Shown here: one piece after another, positions 17,821 to 25,515 of the stretch
Numbering within the stretch: position 1 is the first letter of the stretch
How the letters are laid out: each line of letters begins with the position of its first letter
Assembly: GCF_000353285.1 (NCBI RefSeq)
Contig: NZ_KB731324.1
Location: forward strand, 5,784,577-5,848,576
Reading direction: 5' to 3'
DNA length: 64,000 nt
Source: Leptolyngbya boryana PCC 6306
GTDB taxonomy: Bacteria > Cyanobacteriota > Cyanobacteriia > Leptolyngbyales > Leptolyngbyaceae
Translations under genes and position numbers: made by a program
Notes under the pieces: generated by a model
What the model was told of the DNA's origin: nothing
What the model saw: only the letters and a program-made list of their open reading frames with translations
Database searches by the model: none

Positions 17821-18405
17821 ATGGCATTGAGTCACGCAATTTTGGCTCTTTTAATCGACAGCCCTTACAGCGGCTACGATCTGGCAAAAGATTTTGATCA
17901 GTCGGTGAATTTTTTCTGGAAGGCAACGCACCAGCAAATTTATCGCGAACTCAGCAAGCTCGAAGAGCAGGCATTGGTTGAAGTCAGCACGATCGCGCAA
18001 GCAGGACGACCCGACAAAAAGCTCTATCACATCACCAAAGCGGGCGAAACATTCTTAATCGAATGGCTGCTCCAACCTTGTGAAGTCATGCCGATCAAAG
18101 AAGACTTGCTCGTGAAACTTTGGGCAGCGCAATTGATCCCCGTTGCTCATGCGATCGAACAGTCCGCTTCCGTTGCCAAACTAATCGAAGAATTCCAGCG
18201 ACATCGAGAACTGCATCAGCAGCGACTCGCGACGTATCACCAAATCGAGCGCAAATTTTATCCAGATTCCGATCATCTGCCAATTGCCCAAAAATACCGT
18301 TACCTTGTGTTGCGGCGCGGCATTCGCTATGAAACAGACTATATCGAATGGTGTGATGAAGTTCTCAAACTATTCGCAAATCAAGCGGAAGGCAAGGGTG
18401 TCTGA
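17821..18405 (+). CDS. PadR-family transcriptional regulator
   Basis: A 194-residue regulator with an N-terminal winged helix (ILALLIDSPYSGYDLAKDF, then the wing ALVEVSTIAQAGRPDKKLYHITKAG) and the C-terminal Vir-type dimerisation domain (helical, from about 95). PadR proteins usually repress divergent genes and release DNA on ligand binding. It is transcribed away from devB, and the shared promoter has three palindromes. The frame opens at TTG 17806, but the ATG at 17821 is the better start. Ligand unknown; an exporter substrate is a reasonable guess. Confidence 0.9.
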   Translation: MALSHAILALLIDSPYSGYDLAKDFDQSVNFFWKATHQQIYRELSKLEEQALVEVSTIAQAGRPDKKLYHITKAGETFLIEWLLQPCEVMPIKEDLLVKLWAAQLIPVAHAIEQSASVAKLIEEFQRHRELHQQRLATYHQIERKFYPDSDHLPIAQKYRYLVLRRGIRYETDYIEWCDEVLKLFANQAEGKGV

Positions 18406-18441
18406 TACAATGAACGGCGTTGTCAATTAGATGTACATCCT

Positions 18442-18948
18442 TTGAGTCAATCGATCGACGATCTACCTAAAGTAGATGATTTTCTACAAGAACTCGCCAC
18501 GATTCAGCAAACAGGGTCGAAACGGATTGCGATTCTCGGTTCACGCCACGTGCCGATTACGCACCAAACTCTGATTGAACTGATGACGTATGCGTTGGTT
18601 TTAGAAGGGAACCGGATTATTACATCCGGCTCGACCGGGACAAATTTTGCTGCAATTCGAGGAGCATTACGGGCTGATCCGTCGATGTTAACGGTGATTT
18701 TGCCGCAAGGACTCGATCGACAACCCCGTGAGTCTCGTGAGCAGCTTGAAACCGTCATGCATTTAGTCGAGTGTCCAGAGAATAATAGCCTTTCTCTTGG
18801 CGAAGCGAGTGCGCTCTGTAACCAGGAAATCATTTCTCGCTGTCAACAGCTCATTTCGTTTGCGTTCCATGATAGTCACACGCTGCTACAAACCTGCCGC
18901 GATGCTGAAGATCAGCGCAAAGTTGTGACATTGTTCTATTTCGACTAA
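18442..18948 (+). CDS. DprA-like nucleotide-binding (LOG/Rossmann) protein
   Basis: A 168-residue Rossmann-like protein resembling the core of DprA/Smf DNA-processing proteins. KRIAILGSRHVPITH corresponds to the GSR motif, ITSGSTGTNFAAIRGAL to the loop binding DNA or phosphate, and TVILPQGLDRQPRESREQ to the following strand. It lacks the SAM-like and winged-helix flanks of full DprA, so it is a short stand-alone version whose role in recombination or transformation is uncertain. It uses a TTG start, since the preceding ATG at 18431 hits a stop after four codons. It is 36 nt after padR. Confidence 0.7.
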   Translation: MSQSIDDLPKVDDFLQELATIQQTGSKRIAILGSRHVPITHQTLIELMTYALVLEGNRIITSGSTGTNFAAIRGALRADPSMLTVILPQGLDRQPRESREQLETVMHLVECPENNSLSLGEASALCNQEIISRCQQLISFAFHDSHTLLQTCRDAEDQRKVVTLFYFD

Positions 18949-18954
18949 ATTTTT

Positions 18955-19383
18955 ATGTTGTTTGGATTGTCCGTCCCGAGCTTGCTGCTGATTGCGATCG
19001 CGGTCGCAGTCGTGTGGATTTATGTGCCATTTTTAGTTGTTGCGTACGCCCGCGCTCAGATTGGGTATCTCACGAACAAAGAAATGATGGCAGCCCCGCG
19101 CGCCACCTTTGATCAATTGCCGGACTATGGAAAGCGAGCTACTTGGGCACATCAGAATGCGCTCGAAGCCTTTCCGATTTTTGCCGCGGCAGCATTGATG
19201 GCGTATGTGACTCATCAAACTTCCGCATGGGCAGGATGGGCAGCGATCGCTTGGATCGTGGCACGATTTCTGTATCCCGTTTTTTACATTCTGAATGTCT
19301 CCATTTTGCGATCGTTGATGTTCGGAATTGGCTCAGTTTGCAGCTTTACGTTAATCGGACTAAGCTTGATCAGCACGCTCTAA
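18955..19383 (+). CDS. MAPEG-family membrane protein
   Basis: A 142-residue, four-helix membrane protein of the MAPEG superfamily (eicosanoid and glutathione metabolism family). The first helix is residues 5-30. Then comes the cytoplasmic loop with [19 protein letters not shown], the glutathione-binding region of the family, and the helices at 75-95, 97-115 and 118-140. Bacterial members can have glutathione transferase or peroxidase activity, but the substrate is unknown here. It is 6 nt after the DprA-like gene and 16 nt before yajQ, so one operon. Confidence 0.85.
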   Translation: MLFGLSVPSLLLIAIAVAVVWIYVPFLVVAYARAQIGYLTNKEMMAAPRATFDQLPDYGKRATWAHQNALEAFPIFAAAALMAYVTHQTSAWAGWAAIAWIVARFLYPVFYILNVSILRSLMFGIGSVCSFTLIGLSLISTL

Positions 19384-19399
19384 AAGACTTTTTTGTTTT

Positions 19400-19891
19400 A
19401 TGGCTTCTACTTTTTCGTTTGATATTGTGAGCGACTTCGATCGTCAGGAACTCGTCAATGCGATCGACACAACGAAGCGCGATGTTCTCAGCCGCTACGA
19501 TCTCAAAGATACGAAAACGGAGATCGAGTTGAATGCTGATGCGATCGTAATTAACACCGATAGCGAATTTACCCTAGATGCAGTGCATACGCTGATGCAA
19601 CAGCGAGCTGCAAAACGGAATCTGTCCTTGAAGATTTTCGATTATGGCAAGGTTGAATCCGCGAGCGGAAGTCGCGTTCGACAAGAAATTAAGTTGAAAA
19701 AAGGCATCAGCCAAGATATCGCCAAGCAGATCACTAAGATTATTCGCGATGAATACAAGAAAGTTCAAGGCTCAATTCAAGGCGATGCCGTTCGAGTGAC
19801 TGCAAAATCAAAGGATGATTTGCAAGCCGTGATGCAGCGGATGAAACAAGAAGATTTTCCGGTGGCATTGCAGTTTACCAACTATCGGTAA
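19400..19891 (+). CDS. yajQ: YajQ-family nucleotide-binding protein
   Basis: A 163-residue YajQ/UPF0234 protein with two ferredoxin-like halves. Family signatures are [18 protein letters not shown] at the N-terminus, [13 protein letters not shown], and [20 protein letters not shown] with the C-terminal [12 protein letters not shown]. Some members bind cyclic di-GMP and act as effectors, and others interact with tRNA or GTP, so the ligand here is open. It ends the padR-dprA-MAPEG-yajQ run. Confidence 0.93.
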   Translation: MASTFSFDIVSDFDRQELVNAIDTTKRDVLSRYDLKDTKTEIELNADAIVINTDSEFTLDAVHTLMQQRAAKRNLSLKIFDYGKVESASGSRVRQEIKLKKGISQDIAKQITKIIRDEYKKVQGSIQGDAVRVTAKSKDDLQAVMQRMKQEDFPVALQFTNYR

Positions 19892-19968
19892 GTTCATCGT
19901 CTAAAGTTTCTTGGGTTGGAGCATGAATCGGGAATGTTACTCGAATCGATGCTCCTTCTATTTTTCTT

Positions 19969-19994
19969 AATATCTGAATAACTGTTCATATGTT
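19969..19994. promoter_or_regulatory. SmtB-type metal-responsive operator upstream of smtA
   Basis: The core TGAATAACTGTTCA (19975-19988) has the TGAA-N6-TTCA pattern of ArsR/SmtB operators. Read on the opposite strand the core is TGAACAGTTATTCA, which I recall as the S-site core of the Synechococcus smt operator. It sits 38 nt before the metallothionein start, where SmtB would block transcription until zinc binds. Confidence 0.7.
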
Positions 19995-20026
19995 AGGTTA
20001 ATAAGGAAAAGATTGGAGAATCAACC

Positions 20027-20191
20027 ATGGCAACCGTAACTCAGATGAAATGTGCGTGTGAAGCTTGCCTGTGCATCGTGTCGATCGAGAATGCAGTCAA
20101 GAAAAATGACCATTTCTATTGCAGCGAGGCTTGTGCAGAAGGACATCCAAACGGACATGGGGATTGTGGTCATCAAGGCTGTACCTGCTAA
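20027..20191 (+). CDS. smtA: Bacterial metallothionein SmtA
   Basis: A 54-residue Zn/Cd-binding protein. The Cys/His ligands follow the SmtA pattern: KCACEACLC, then YYC-like HFYCSEACAEGHP, then DCGHQGCTC at the C-terminus. That gives nine Cys (9, 11, 14, 16, 32, 36, 47, 52, 54) plus His residues for a Zn4 cluster with an embedded zinc finger. A GGAG ribosome site lies 8 nt before the ATG. It is an isolated single-gene unit with an SmtB-like operator upstream and a terminator downstream; no smtB is adjacent. Confidence 0.95.
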   Translation: MATVTQMKCACEACLCIVSIENAVKKNDHFYCSEACAEGHPNGHGDCGHQGCTC

Positions 20192-20194
20192 TTG

Positions 20195-20227
20195 AAAAAA
20201 CCGCAGAAATTATTTCTGCGGTTTTTT
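20195..20227. terminator. Bidirectional terminator between smtA and hemL
   Basis: AAAAAACCGCAGAAAT (20195-20210) is mirrored by TATTTCTGCGGTTTTTT (20211-20227), giving a near-perfect hairpin with an A-tract on one side and a T-tract on the other. It can serve both convergent genes. Confidence 0.9.
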
Positions 20228-20266
20228 CACAATTCATTTTCAAGTGACTGTGAGGCAATATCGCGA

Positions 20267-21565
20267 TTACAGACTTGACATGACCGATTTTGCGGCTGCG
20301 ATCGTTTGATCGATATCCTCATCGGTATGAGCTAGAGAGGTAAATCCAGCCTCAAACTGCGACGGAGCCAGGTAGACACCTTGCTCTAACATGCCGCGAT
20401 GGAACTTGCTGAATTTGCTGAGATCCGATTTTTTCGCGTCTTCGTAGTTATGAACGGGCCCTTCGGTAAAGAAGAAGCCAAACATTCCACTGATCGAACC
20501 ACCACATGCTGCATGACCTGTTTCTTTCGCCGCATTCAGCAATCCAGCGATCAGACGAGACGTAATGCGATCGAGCGTTTCATAAGTTCCCGGTTGCCGT
20601 AACAATTCCAACGTCTTAATGCCCGCCGTCATTGCCAGAGGATTTCCTGAAAGCGTGCCAGCTTGATACATCGGGCCTGCAGGAGCAACCATCTCCATAA
20701 TGTCCCGACGACCGCCGTAAGCTCCGACAGGTAAGCCACCACCGATAACTTTACCCAACGTGGTCAAATCAGGAGTAATGCCAAATTTCTCCTGAACTCC
20801 ACCGTAAGCAATCCGGAAGCCCGTCATCACTTCGTCGAAGACCAACAGCGCGCCATACTCGCGAGTCAACTCGCGCAGACCTGCTAGAAACCCAGGTTCA
20901 GGCACAATGAAGCCAGAATTTCCAACGATCGGTTCTAGCATCACACCAGCAACTTCACCTGGATTTTCTTCAAATAACTTCTTCACCGCTTCCAAATCGT
21001 TGTAAGGCGCAGTGAGGGTACTCGCTGCGGTTGATTTGGGCACACCTGGAGAATCGGGCAATCCCAACGTTGCCACACCAGAACCTGCTTTCACCAAGAA
21101 CATGTCCGCATGTCCGTGATAGCAACCTTCAAACTTGATGATTTTCTCGCGTCCGGTGAATGCCCGCATTAGGCGCAATACGGACATACAAGCTTCTGTA
21201 CCAGAATTCACGAAGCGCACCATTTCAATGCTGGGAACCGCATCGATGACCATTTCTGCCAGCACGTTCTCGAGAGCGGAAGGCGCACCGAAACTTGTTC
21301 CTTTTTCGGCAGCCTCTTGAATCGCACGAATGACTTCAGGATGAGCATGACCGCAGATTGCTGGCCCCCATGTGCCAACATAATCGATGTATTGATTGCC
21401 ATCGACATCCCAAGCATAAGCACCTTTGACGCGATCGAAGACGATCGGTTGACCACCTACCGATTTGAATGCTCGTACCGGAGAGCTAACGCCACCGGGC
21501 ATCAGCTTTTGAGCGGCAGAAAAAATCTCATCTGATTTGGTGGTTTTTAAATTGCCAGTGATCAA
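20267..21565 (-). CDS. hemL: Glutamate-1-semialdehyde 2,1-aminomutase HemL
   Basis: PLP enzyme of the C5 pathway that makes 5-aminolevulinate for heme, chlorophyll and bilins. The 432-residue class-III aminotransferase fold is complete: [33 protein letters not shown] and the Schiff-base lysine at about K272 in TLGKVIGGG. The start is TTG (21563-21565) with an AAGGAGAG ribosome site. The N-terminus [26 protein letters not shown] is as expected. The leader carries two hairpins (see separate entries), which may tune expression. Confidence 0.96.
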   Translation of the reverse strand: MITGNLKTTKSDEIFSAAQKLMPGGVSSPVRAFKSVGGQPIVFDRVKGAYAWDVDGNQYIDYVGTWGPAICGHAHPEVIRAIQEAAEKGTSFGAPSALENVLAEMVIDAVPSIEMVRFVNSGTEACMSVLRLMRAFTGREKIIKFEGCYHGHADMFLVKAGSGVATLGLPDSPGVPKSTAASTLTAPYNDLEAVKKLFEENPGEVAGVMLEPIVGNSGFIVPEPGFLAGLRELTREYGALLVFDEVMTGFRIAYGGVQEKFGITPDLTTLGKVIGGGLPVGAYGGRRDIMEMVAPAGPMYQAGTLSGNPLAMTAGIKTLELLRQPGTYETLDRITSRLIAGLLNAAKETGHAACGGSISGMFGFFFTEGPVHNYEDAKKSDLSKFSKFHRGMLEQGVYLAPSQFEAGFTSLAHTDEDIDQTIAAAKSVMSSL

Positions 21566-21577
21566 AGTTCTCTCCTT

Positions 21578-21599
21578 ACTCCGTCAGAAAAATCGGAGT
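21578..21599 (-). other. Hairpin next to the hemL ribosome site
   Basis: ACTCCG (21578-21583) pairs with CGGAGT (21594-21599). In the minus-strand mRNA the 3' arm CGGAGT abuts the AAGGAG ribosome-binding segment, so opening or closing of this hairpin could affect access to it. Confidence 0.45.
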
Positions 21600-21605
21600 C
21601 GCTGA

Positions 21606-21635
21606 AAAAAGAGGCGATTCATTACCGCCTCTTTT
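21606..21635 (-). terminator. Terminator-like hairpin in the hemL leader
   Basis: AAAAGAGGCG (21607-21616) pairs with CGCCTCTTTT (21626-21635). In the minus-strand transcript the hairpin is followed by a six-T run, the form of an intrinsic terminator, and ends 41 nt before the hemL TTG start. The neighbour upstream (lexA) is divergent, so the structure can only act on a hemL leader RNA or on antisense RNA. Confidence 0.6.
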
Positions 21636-21753
21636 GATAACTACATCATCTTAACCAGATCGCGAAACCGCATGGTAATCATTCGTCTCAGAACCCGCTG
21701 GAAACCTGAAAAAACAGGAGAACAACTCACTTGCGTATTTTTTGACTCGTTAA

Positions 21754-21825
21754 GATACAAACGTTCTAAGAACGATAAACAAATTTACTAGACGAACGCT
21801 CAAATTCGTGATACAAGTGTTCTAA
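21754..21825 (+). promoter_or_regulatory. Two LexA-box-like repeats in the lexA promoter
   Basis: GATACAAACGTTCTAA (21754-21769) and GATACAAGTGTTCTAA (21810-21825) agree at 14 of 16 positions. The second matches the cyanobacterial LexA box RGTACNNNDGTWCB except for one base. The first also contains the perfect palindrome CGTTCTAAGAACG (21762-21774). The second copy ends 37 nt before the lexA ATG, consistent with autorepression. Confidence 0.6.
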
Positions 21826-21862
21826 AATCCCTTAATTGTTTGTATGTCCACCTAGGAAGTTT

Positions 21863-22483
21863 ATGGAACCCCTTACCGAAGCCCAACAACAACTTTACGA
21901 TTGGCTGGTTGACTATATCCGCGACCACCAACATGCTCCGTCAATTCGGCAGATGATGACCGCAATGAATTTGAAGTCTCCGGCTCCTGTCCAGAGCCGA
22001 CTGGAGCACCTTCGGAACAAGGGTTACATCGGCTGGACAGAAGGGCAAGCCCGCACAATTCGGATTCTCAATTCACATCCGCAAGGAATTCCAATCCGTG
22101 GCGCGATCGCAGCAACGAGTCTGGTAGAAACTTTTCCCGATGTGGAAGTTGAATATCTCGACTTATCGAACTTGCTGCTAAAACCGAGCCATTTTGCCTT
22201 AAAAGTGCGCGGTCATAGCATGATCGATGCGCTGATCGATGATGGCGATATTGTGATTTTGCAGCCTGTGAATGATGCAAGAACGATTAAAAATGACACG
22301 ATCGTTGCGGCTCATCACCAGGGCAAAGCCACTTTGAAATATTTTGAGCGCAAAGGCAGCAAAGTCATTCTGAAGCCTGGTAATCCCAATCGTGAACTTT
22401 ATCCGATTACTGAAGTTCCAGCTTCGGAAGTTGAAGTTCAAGGCGTTTTAGTCGGTGTTTGGCGCGGTTACGGCAAACTGTAA
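21863..22483 (+). CDS. lexA: LexA-family transcriptional repressor with altered scissile site
   Basis: A 206-residue LexA: N-terminal winged helix (LTEAQQQLYDWLVDYIRDHQ through SPAPVQSRLEHLRNKGYI) and C-terminal S24 peptidase fold. The catalytic dyad is present, with S119 in RGHSMIDALID and K159 in ATLKYFERKG. The self-cleavage position, Ala-Gly (A84-G85) in E. coli, reads A84-T85 here (RGAIAATSLVE). The usual GDSM reads GHSM. Cleavage may be slowed or lost, as reported for some cyanobacterial LexA proteins that regulate non-SOS genes. The ATG at 21863 with AGGA upstream is preferred to the TTG at 21836. Confidence 0.9.
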   Translation: MEPLTEAQQQLYDWLVDYIRDHQHAPSIRQMMTAMNLKSPAPVQSRLEHLRNKGYIGWTEGQARTIRILNSHPQGIPIRGAIAATSLVETFPDVEVEYLDLSNLLLKPSHFALKVRGHSMIDALIDDGDIVILQPVNDARTIKNDTIVAAHHQGKATLKYFERKGSKVILKPGNPNRELYPITEVPASEVEVQGVLVGVWRGYGKL

Positions 22484-22509
22484 AGCTGCGTTTTTGAAGT
22501 TGCAACTGC

Positions 22510-22540
22510 CTCCACTGATAGAAATCAGTGGAGTTTTTTA
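22510..22540 (+). terminator. lexA intrinsic terminator
   Basis: CTCCACTGAT (22510-22519) and ATCAGTGGAG (22524-22533) form a perfect 10-bp stem with the tetraloop AGAA, followed by six T (22534-22539). Confidence 0.92.
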
Positions 22541-22606
22541 TTGGAATTTAGAATCAACAGCTTTTGAGTGATGCCTGACAAATTCTATTCGCCAAGCATT
22601 TTCGTC

Positions 22607-23770
22607 CTACTTTAGGAGCAAGTAATAGAGTTGCCCAGTGGCATTAATCAAGCCAGCTTCATTGCCAGCTTGTACACCTGTTCCTGTAAAGATATCAACT
22701 CGACCTGCTCCAATAATTGCGCCTCCGGTATCTTGATCTAACACAAACCGACTCACCGATCGCTGTTCGAGTTGCTTCTGCGAATTCGCGATTGGCAATT
22801 GTGTCTGAATCAACGCCAATGCCCCTGGTGGCATCAAAGACTTATCTGTGGCAATGGAGCGATCGCCCGTCAGCGGAACGCCCAAACTCCCTAACGCAGG
22901 CGCACCAAACGTATTTCTGAAAAATACAAACCGCCGATTTCGAGGCAGATAGACATCTAAATCTTTCGGATTTTCTTGAAAATATTTCAGAACATTCGGC
23001 AAATTCAAATCCTCTAATTTCAGCTTGTTATCTTTAATCAGTTCCCGCCCGATGCCGCTGTAAGGCTGATCAGTAATTCCGGCAACGCCGATCGTCATCG
23101 TCGTTCCATCCGTGAGATTCAATCGCGCCGATCCTTGCACTTGAATCAGGAATGCCTCCAAGCGATCGCGCATCCAGACTAATTCTGCACCCCGCAATTT
23201 CCCCTGCTTGCCTTGTAATCCATCCGCTCCTTCTAATTCCAAGCGAGTCGGATGCGGCTTTTTCCACTGCGAAAATCCGGCAGGTAGCGCATAAAGCGGA
23301 TATCGATATTCCGCTGTTCTTTTTCGACTTGCCGTGTGAACAGGCTCGAAATACCCCGTAAACGCAACCGTGCCCTGATTGTCTTTCCCGGTTGATTGAT
23401 AAACAGTAAATTCTTTTGCGATCGCCGCTGAAAGTGCCGCCTCAGATTTTGCAGTCAGGAGTAATTGGCGAAATCGTCTCAGACTTCGGATCACACGATC
23501 GCGCGTAATTTCTTTAACCGGATAGTTCTGATACGCCTGAATCGCTTTCGAGGTCTGAAGATATCTCAAACTCTGATCAATTGCGCCGAGCACAGAGCGG
23601 CGATCGCGCAAAATCTGATCATCCACCGCAACGGTAGAGGGTGCGATCGGTTTAAGCGGAACTTGAGCGGGTTTGGCAGCAGGTTGAGTCGTAGGTTTGG
23701 GCTGTGCAAGTAAGGGGATCGCAGGCACACCGAGAAAAAGTAGACTTGCAAGAATCAGCGATCGTTTCAT
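22607..23770 (-). CDS. mltA: Lytic murein transglycosylase MltA
   Basis: Peptidoglycan-cleaving lytic transglycosylase of 387 residues. A signal peptide (MKRSLILASLLFLGVPAIPLLA) is followed by a Pro/Gln-rich linker. The MltA domain includes FTGYFEPVHTASRKRTAEYRYPLY (in parts) and VQVQGSARLNL-like QGSARLNLTDG. The 3D domain carries the catalytic Asp region VLDQDTGGAI and GAGRVDIFTGTG. The ATG at 23770 is chosen over the longer frame to 23806 because it begins a good signal peptide. It lies 68 nt downstream of a small conserved gene. Confidence 0.92.
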   Translation of the reverse strand: MKRSLILASLLFLGVPAIPLLAQPKPTTQPAAKPAQVPLKPIAPSTVAVDDQILRDRRSVLGAIDQSLRYLQTSKAIQAYQNYPVKEITRDRVIRSLRRFRQLLLTAKSEAALSAAIAKEFTVYQSTGKDNQGTVAFTGYFEPVHTASRKRTAEYRYPLYALPAGFSQWKKPHPTRLELEGADGLQGKQGKLRGAELVWMRDRLEAFLIQVQGSARLNLTDGTTMTIGVAGITDQPYSGIGRELIKDNKLKLEDLNLPNVLKYFQENPKDLDVYLPRNRRFVFFRNTFGAPALGSLGVPLTGDRSIATDKSLMPPGALALIQTQLPIANSQKQLEQRSVSRFVLDQDTGGAIIGAGRVDIFTGTGVQAGNEAGLINATGQLYYLLLK

Positions 23771-23838
23771 GGGGAGAACTGAACATGGGGTAATCAAAAC
23801 CGACAATAGATTACCCCTACAAGTTCCACAGCAGCAAG

Positions 23839-24090
23839 TTAATAGCGATCCACACTGCCTGCAAACAGCGGTTCAACTCTCAAGCTAATAACGCGCGCCG
23901 GACGAACGACCATGTATTCGCCTTGGATATTTTTAATCGGAACGCTAATAAAATCCTCAGAAGCAGCCTTCGGCATCAGTTCGCCGCTGTACCACTTCTG
24001 AAACTCTTGAATCGTTGGGAAACGCACCTCTTCCCGGTGTCCTCCCTCCATCATAATATGCACGGAAAATTCGCTAGGCGTTCTAGGCAT
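23839..24090 (-). CDS. Conserved cyanobacterial protein of 83 residues, unknown
   Basis: A small soluble protein without membrane segments. It opens MPRTPSEFSVHIMMEGGHREEVRFPTIQ (in part) and has a WYSGEL centre and a beta-rich end (YMVVRPARVISLRVEP). The texture suggests a small, conserved, beta-sheet protein, but I recognise no domain. It precedes mltA on the same strand and may share its transcript. The ATG is followed upstream by AGGAAAC, a fair ribosome site. Confidence 0.65.
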   Translation of the reverse strand: MPRTPSEFSVHIMMEGGHREEVRFPTIQEFQKWYSGELMPKAASEDFISVPIKNIQGEYMVVRPARVISLRVEPLFAGSVDRY

Positions 24091-24638
24091 CTGAGTTTCC
24101 TCTCAATTGAGCGATCGTCTTTTGCATCGCAGGACAGACTCAGTATGGGCGGAGTGTACAAAGAACTATCAGGTGAGGAGGGGAGAGACAGCAGATTAAG
24201 CTTCGAGACATTAAATTATTCCGTTATCTCTGTTACAGAATTCTGCCTGTAATTTTTAACTTTTGAATAGTGAATTTTAGCGATTCGTGAAACGCATCAA
24301 TTCCATTCAGAAATTAAATATAAATCCTGTAAATGTGGCGAGAATGACCTTCTATCTTTAGAAAGAAAGACTAGAATAAAAAGTGTCAAATTTACTTCAT
24401 AAAAACGTGGCAACAAAGTTCTACCGAATTGCAGGAAATTTGCAAAGAAAGTAGTAATCTCGTAAAAATTGTTACAATCAGTGAAGCTATTTTGATACAT
24501 AACTATAGAAACTGGTCTGTCAACCGGATTCTGAATTGTAAGCTTCGCCCGGAATGGCTTCATTTCCTATAGTCGTCACTTCACGGACGGAATCCTTTAC
24601 CTCTACACATCTCTCACCAGTCCAAGGAACGTTTCAGC
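24091..24638. other. 548-nt AT-rich intergenic region
   Basis: Lies between divergent genes. It contains two small palindromes (AGAATTCT near 24238 and TCTTT-AG-AAAGA near 24355) and an 88-codon minus ORF (24297-24563) that looks non-coding: no ribosome site, low-complexity hydrophobics. No tRNA or terminator is visible. It presumably holds the promoters of both flanking genes. Confidence 0.5.
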
Positions 24639-25028
24639 ATGAGCTTTCGGAAACCTGGTGGCTCCGCGCCAGAGCGCGATCGTCACAGTCACAACACTAT
24701 CGCGGTTTCAGGATGGGTTTATCACCCCCTAACCGCCTCTACACCTTACTCTCAACCAAGTCGTAAGCCCTTTGATCTCATTGCCCCCCTGCGCCGCAAG
24801 TTAGACAACCTCCAAGTTACAAATCCAGAATTTGCTCACTTCATCGCAAAATCGATTCCAGCCCAGTGTCCATTCGAGCGAACGGTTTCGCTCTTTGGCA
24901 AGACTCTCTTTCACATTCCGCCTCTGTGCAAACTGAATCCGTTATACGAAGAAGTCGTTGGATTACGGTTCCGCGCATTGTGCTATCTCGCTGATGAATG
25001 CGGCGAAGATATCAACCAATATTGTTAA
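24639..25028 (+). CDS. Mo-dependent nitrogenase C-terminal-domain-like protein
   Basis: A 129-residue protein whose C-terminal 80 residues match a cyanobacterial family named after the Mo-dependent nitrogenase C-terminus: EFAHFIAKSIPAQCPFER, LFHIPPLCKLNPLYEEVVG and RFRALCYLADECGEDI. Four Cys (CPFE, PLCK, LCYL, ECGE) are conserved in style and could bind metal. The name reflects sequence similarity; these proteins also occur in non-diazotrophs and no nif gene is seen here. The N-terminal 45 residues are polar and variable. A clear terminator follows. Confidence 0.8.
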   Translation: MSFRKPGGSAPERDRHSHNTIAVSGWVYHPLTASTPYSQPSRKPFDLIAPLRRKLDNLQVTNPEFAHFIAKSIPAQCPFERTVSLFGKTLFHIPPLCKLNPLYEEVVGLRFRALCYLADECGEDINQYC

Positions 25029-25515
25029 AGCTTCCAATTCTTGTCTTGTACAGCGGCTTCTCCCGGAGCCGCTTTTTTATTGCAATTAATTTCAGGGCTT
25101 TACACGCTGCAATTTATATTTCTAAATTTAGTCATTTACAAGCAGAAATATAGATTGAATTGGGTGCTTCTAAGACTCTAAACTTTGGTTTCATGCCCTA
25201 GATCTTTGGGGACAAAGTGGTATCTTTGAAATTGAGGTTAGTGAATAACTTCCCTGGCAGATCAAACAGCCAAATCTAGTTAAATAAAGAGAGGTACAAC
25301 TGCTGTTTCACTTTATATCTGTCTCGTCCAACAACACCCAAGACCGAAATTTGATATTTCCTCTTCTGGCATAGCTGAGAGTCTTTAACAAGTCGGCGCT
25401 TAAAATTAAGTATCCAATTTGTTCAACTCTATCTAGAATGGATTAATGTGAGGAAGTCACTCAGAGAGTAAGACTTGGGTGTTGTTGTAATTTTAAAGAG
25501 AAGGCAGATTTCAGC
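25029..25515. other. 487-nt intergenic region with a distant inverted repeat
   Basis: After the terminator at 25052-25078 the region is AT-rich. CAACAACACCCAA (25329-25341) is the exact reverse complement of TTGGGTGTTGTTG (25475-25487), so about 160 nt of the leader of the next gene could be closed by a 13-bp stem. No ORF or RNA gene is recognised. Confidence 0.55.
25052..25078 (+). terminator. Intrinsic terminator after the nitrogenase-C-like gene
   Basis: AGCGGCT (25052-25058) pairs with AGCCGCT (25067-25073), followed by a T-run. Confidence 0.88.

Noticed and set aside
24297-24563. 88-codon minus frame in the intergenic region
   Set aside because: No ribosome site and low-complexity composition; possible, but not supported.
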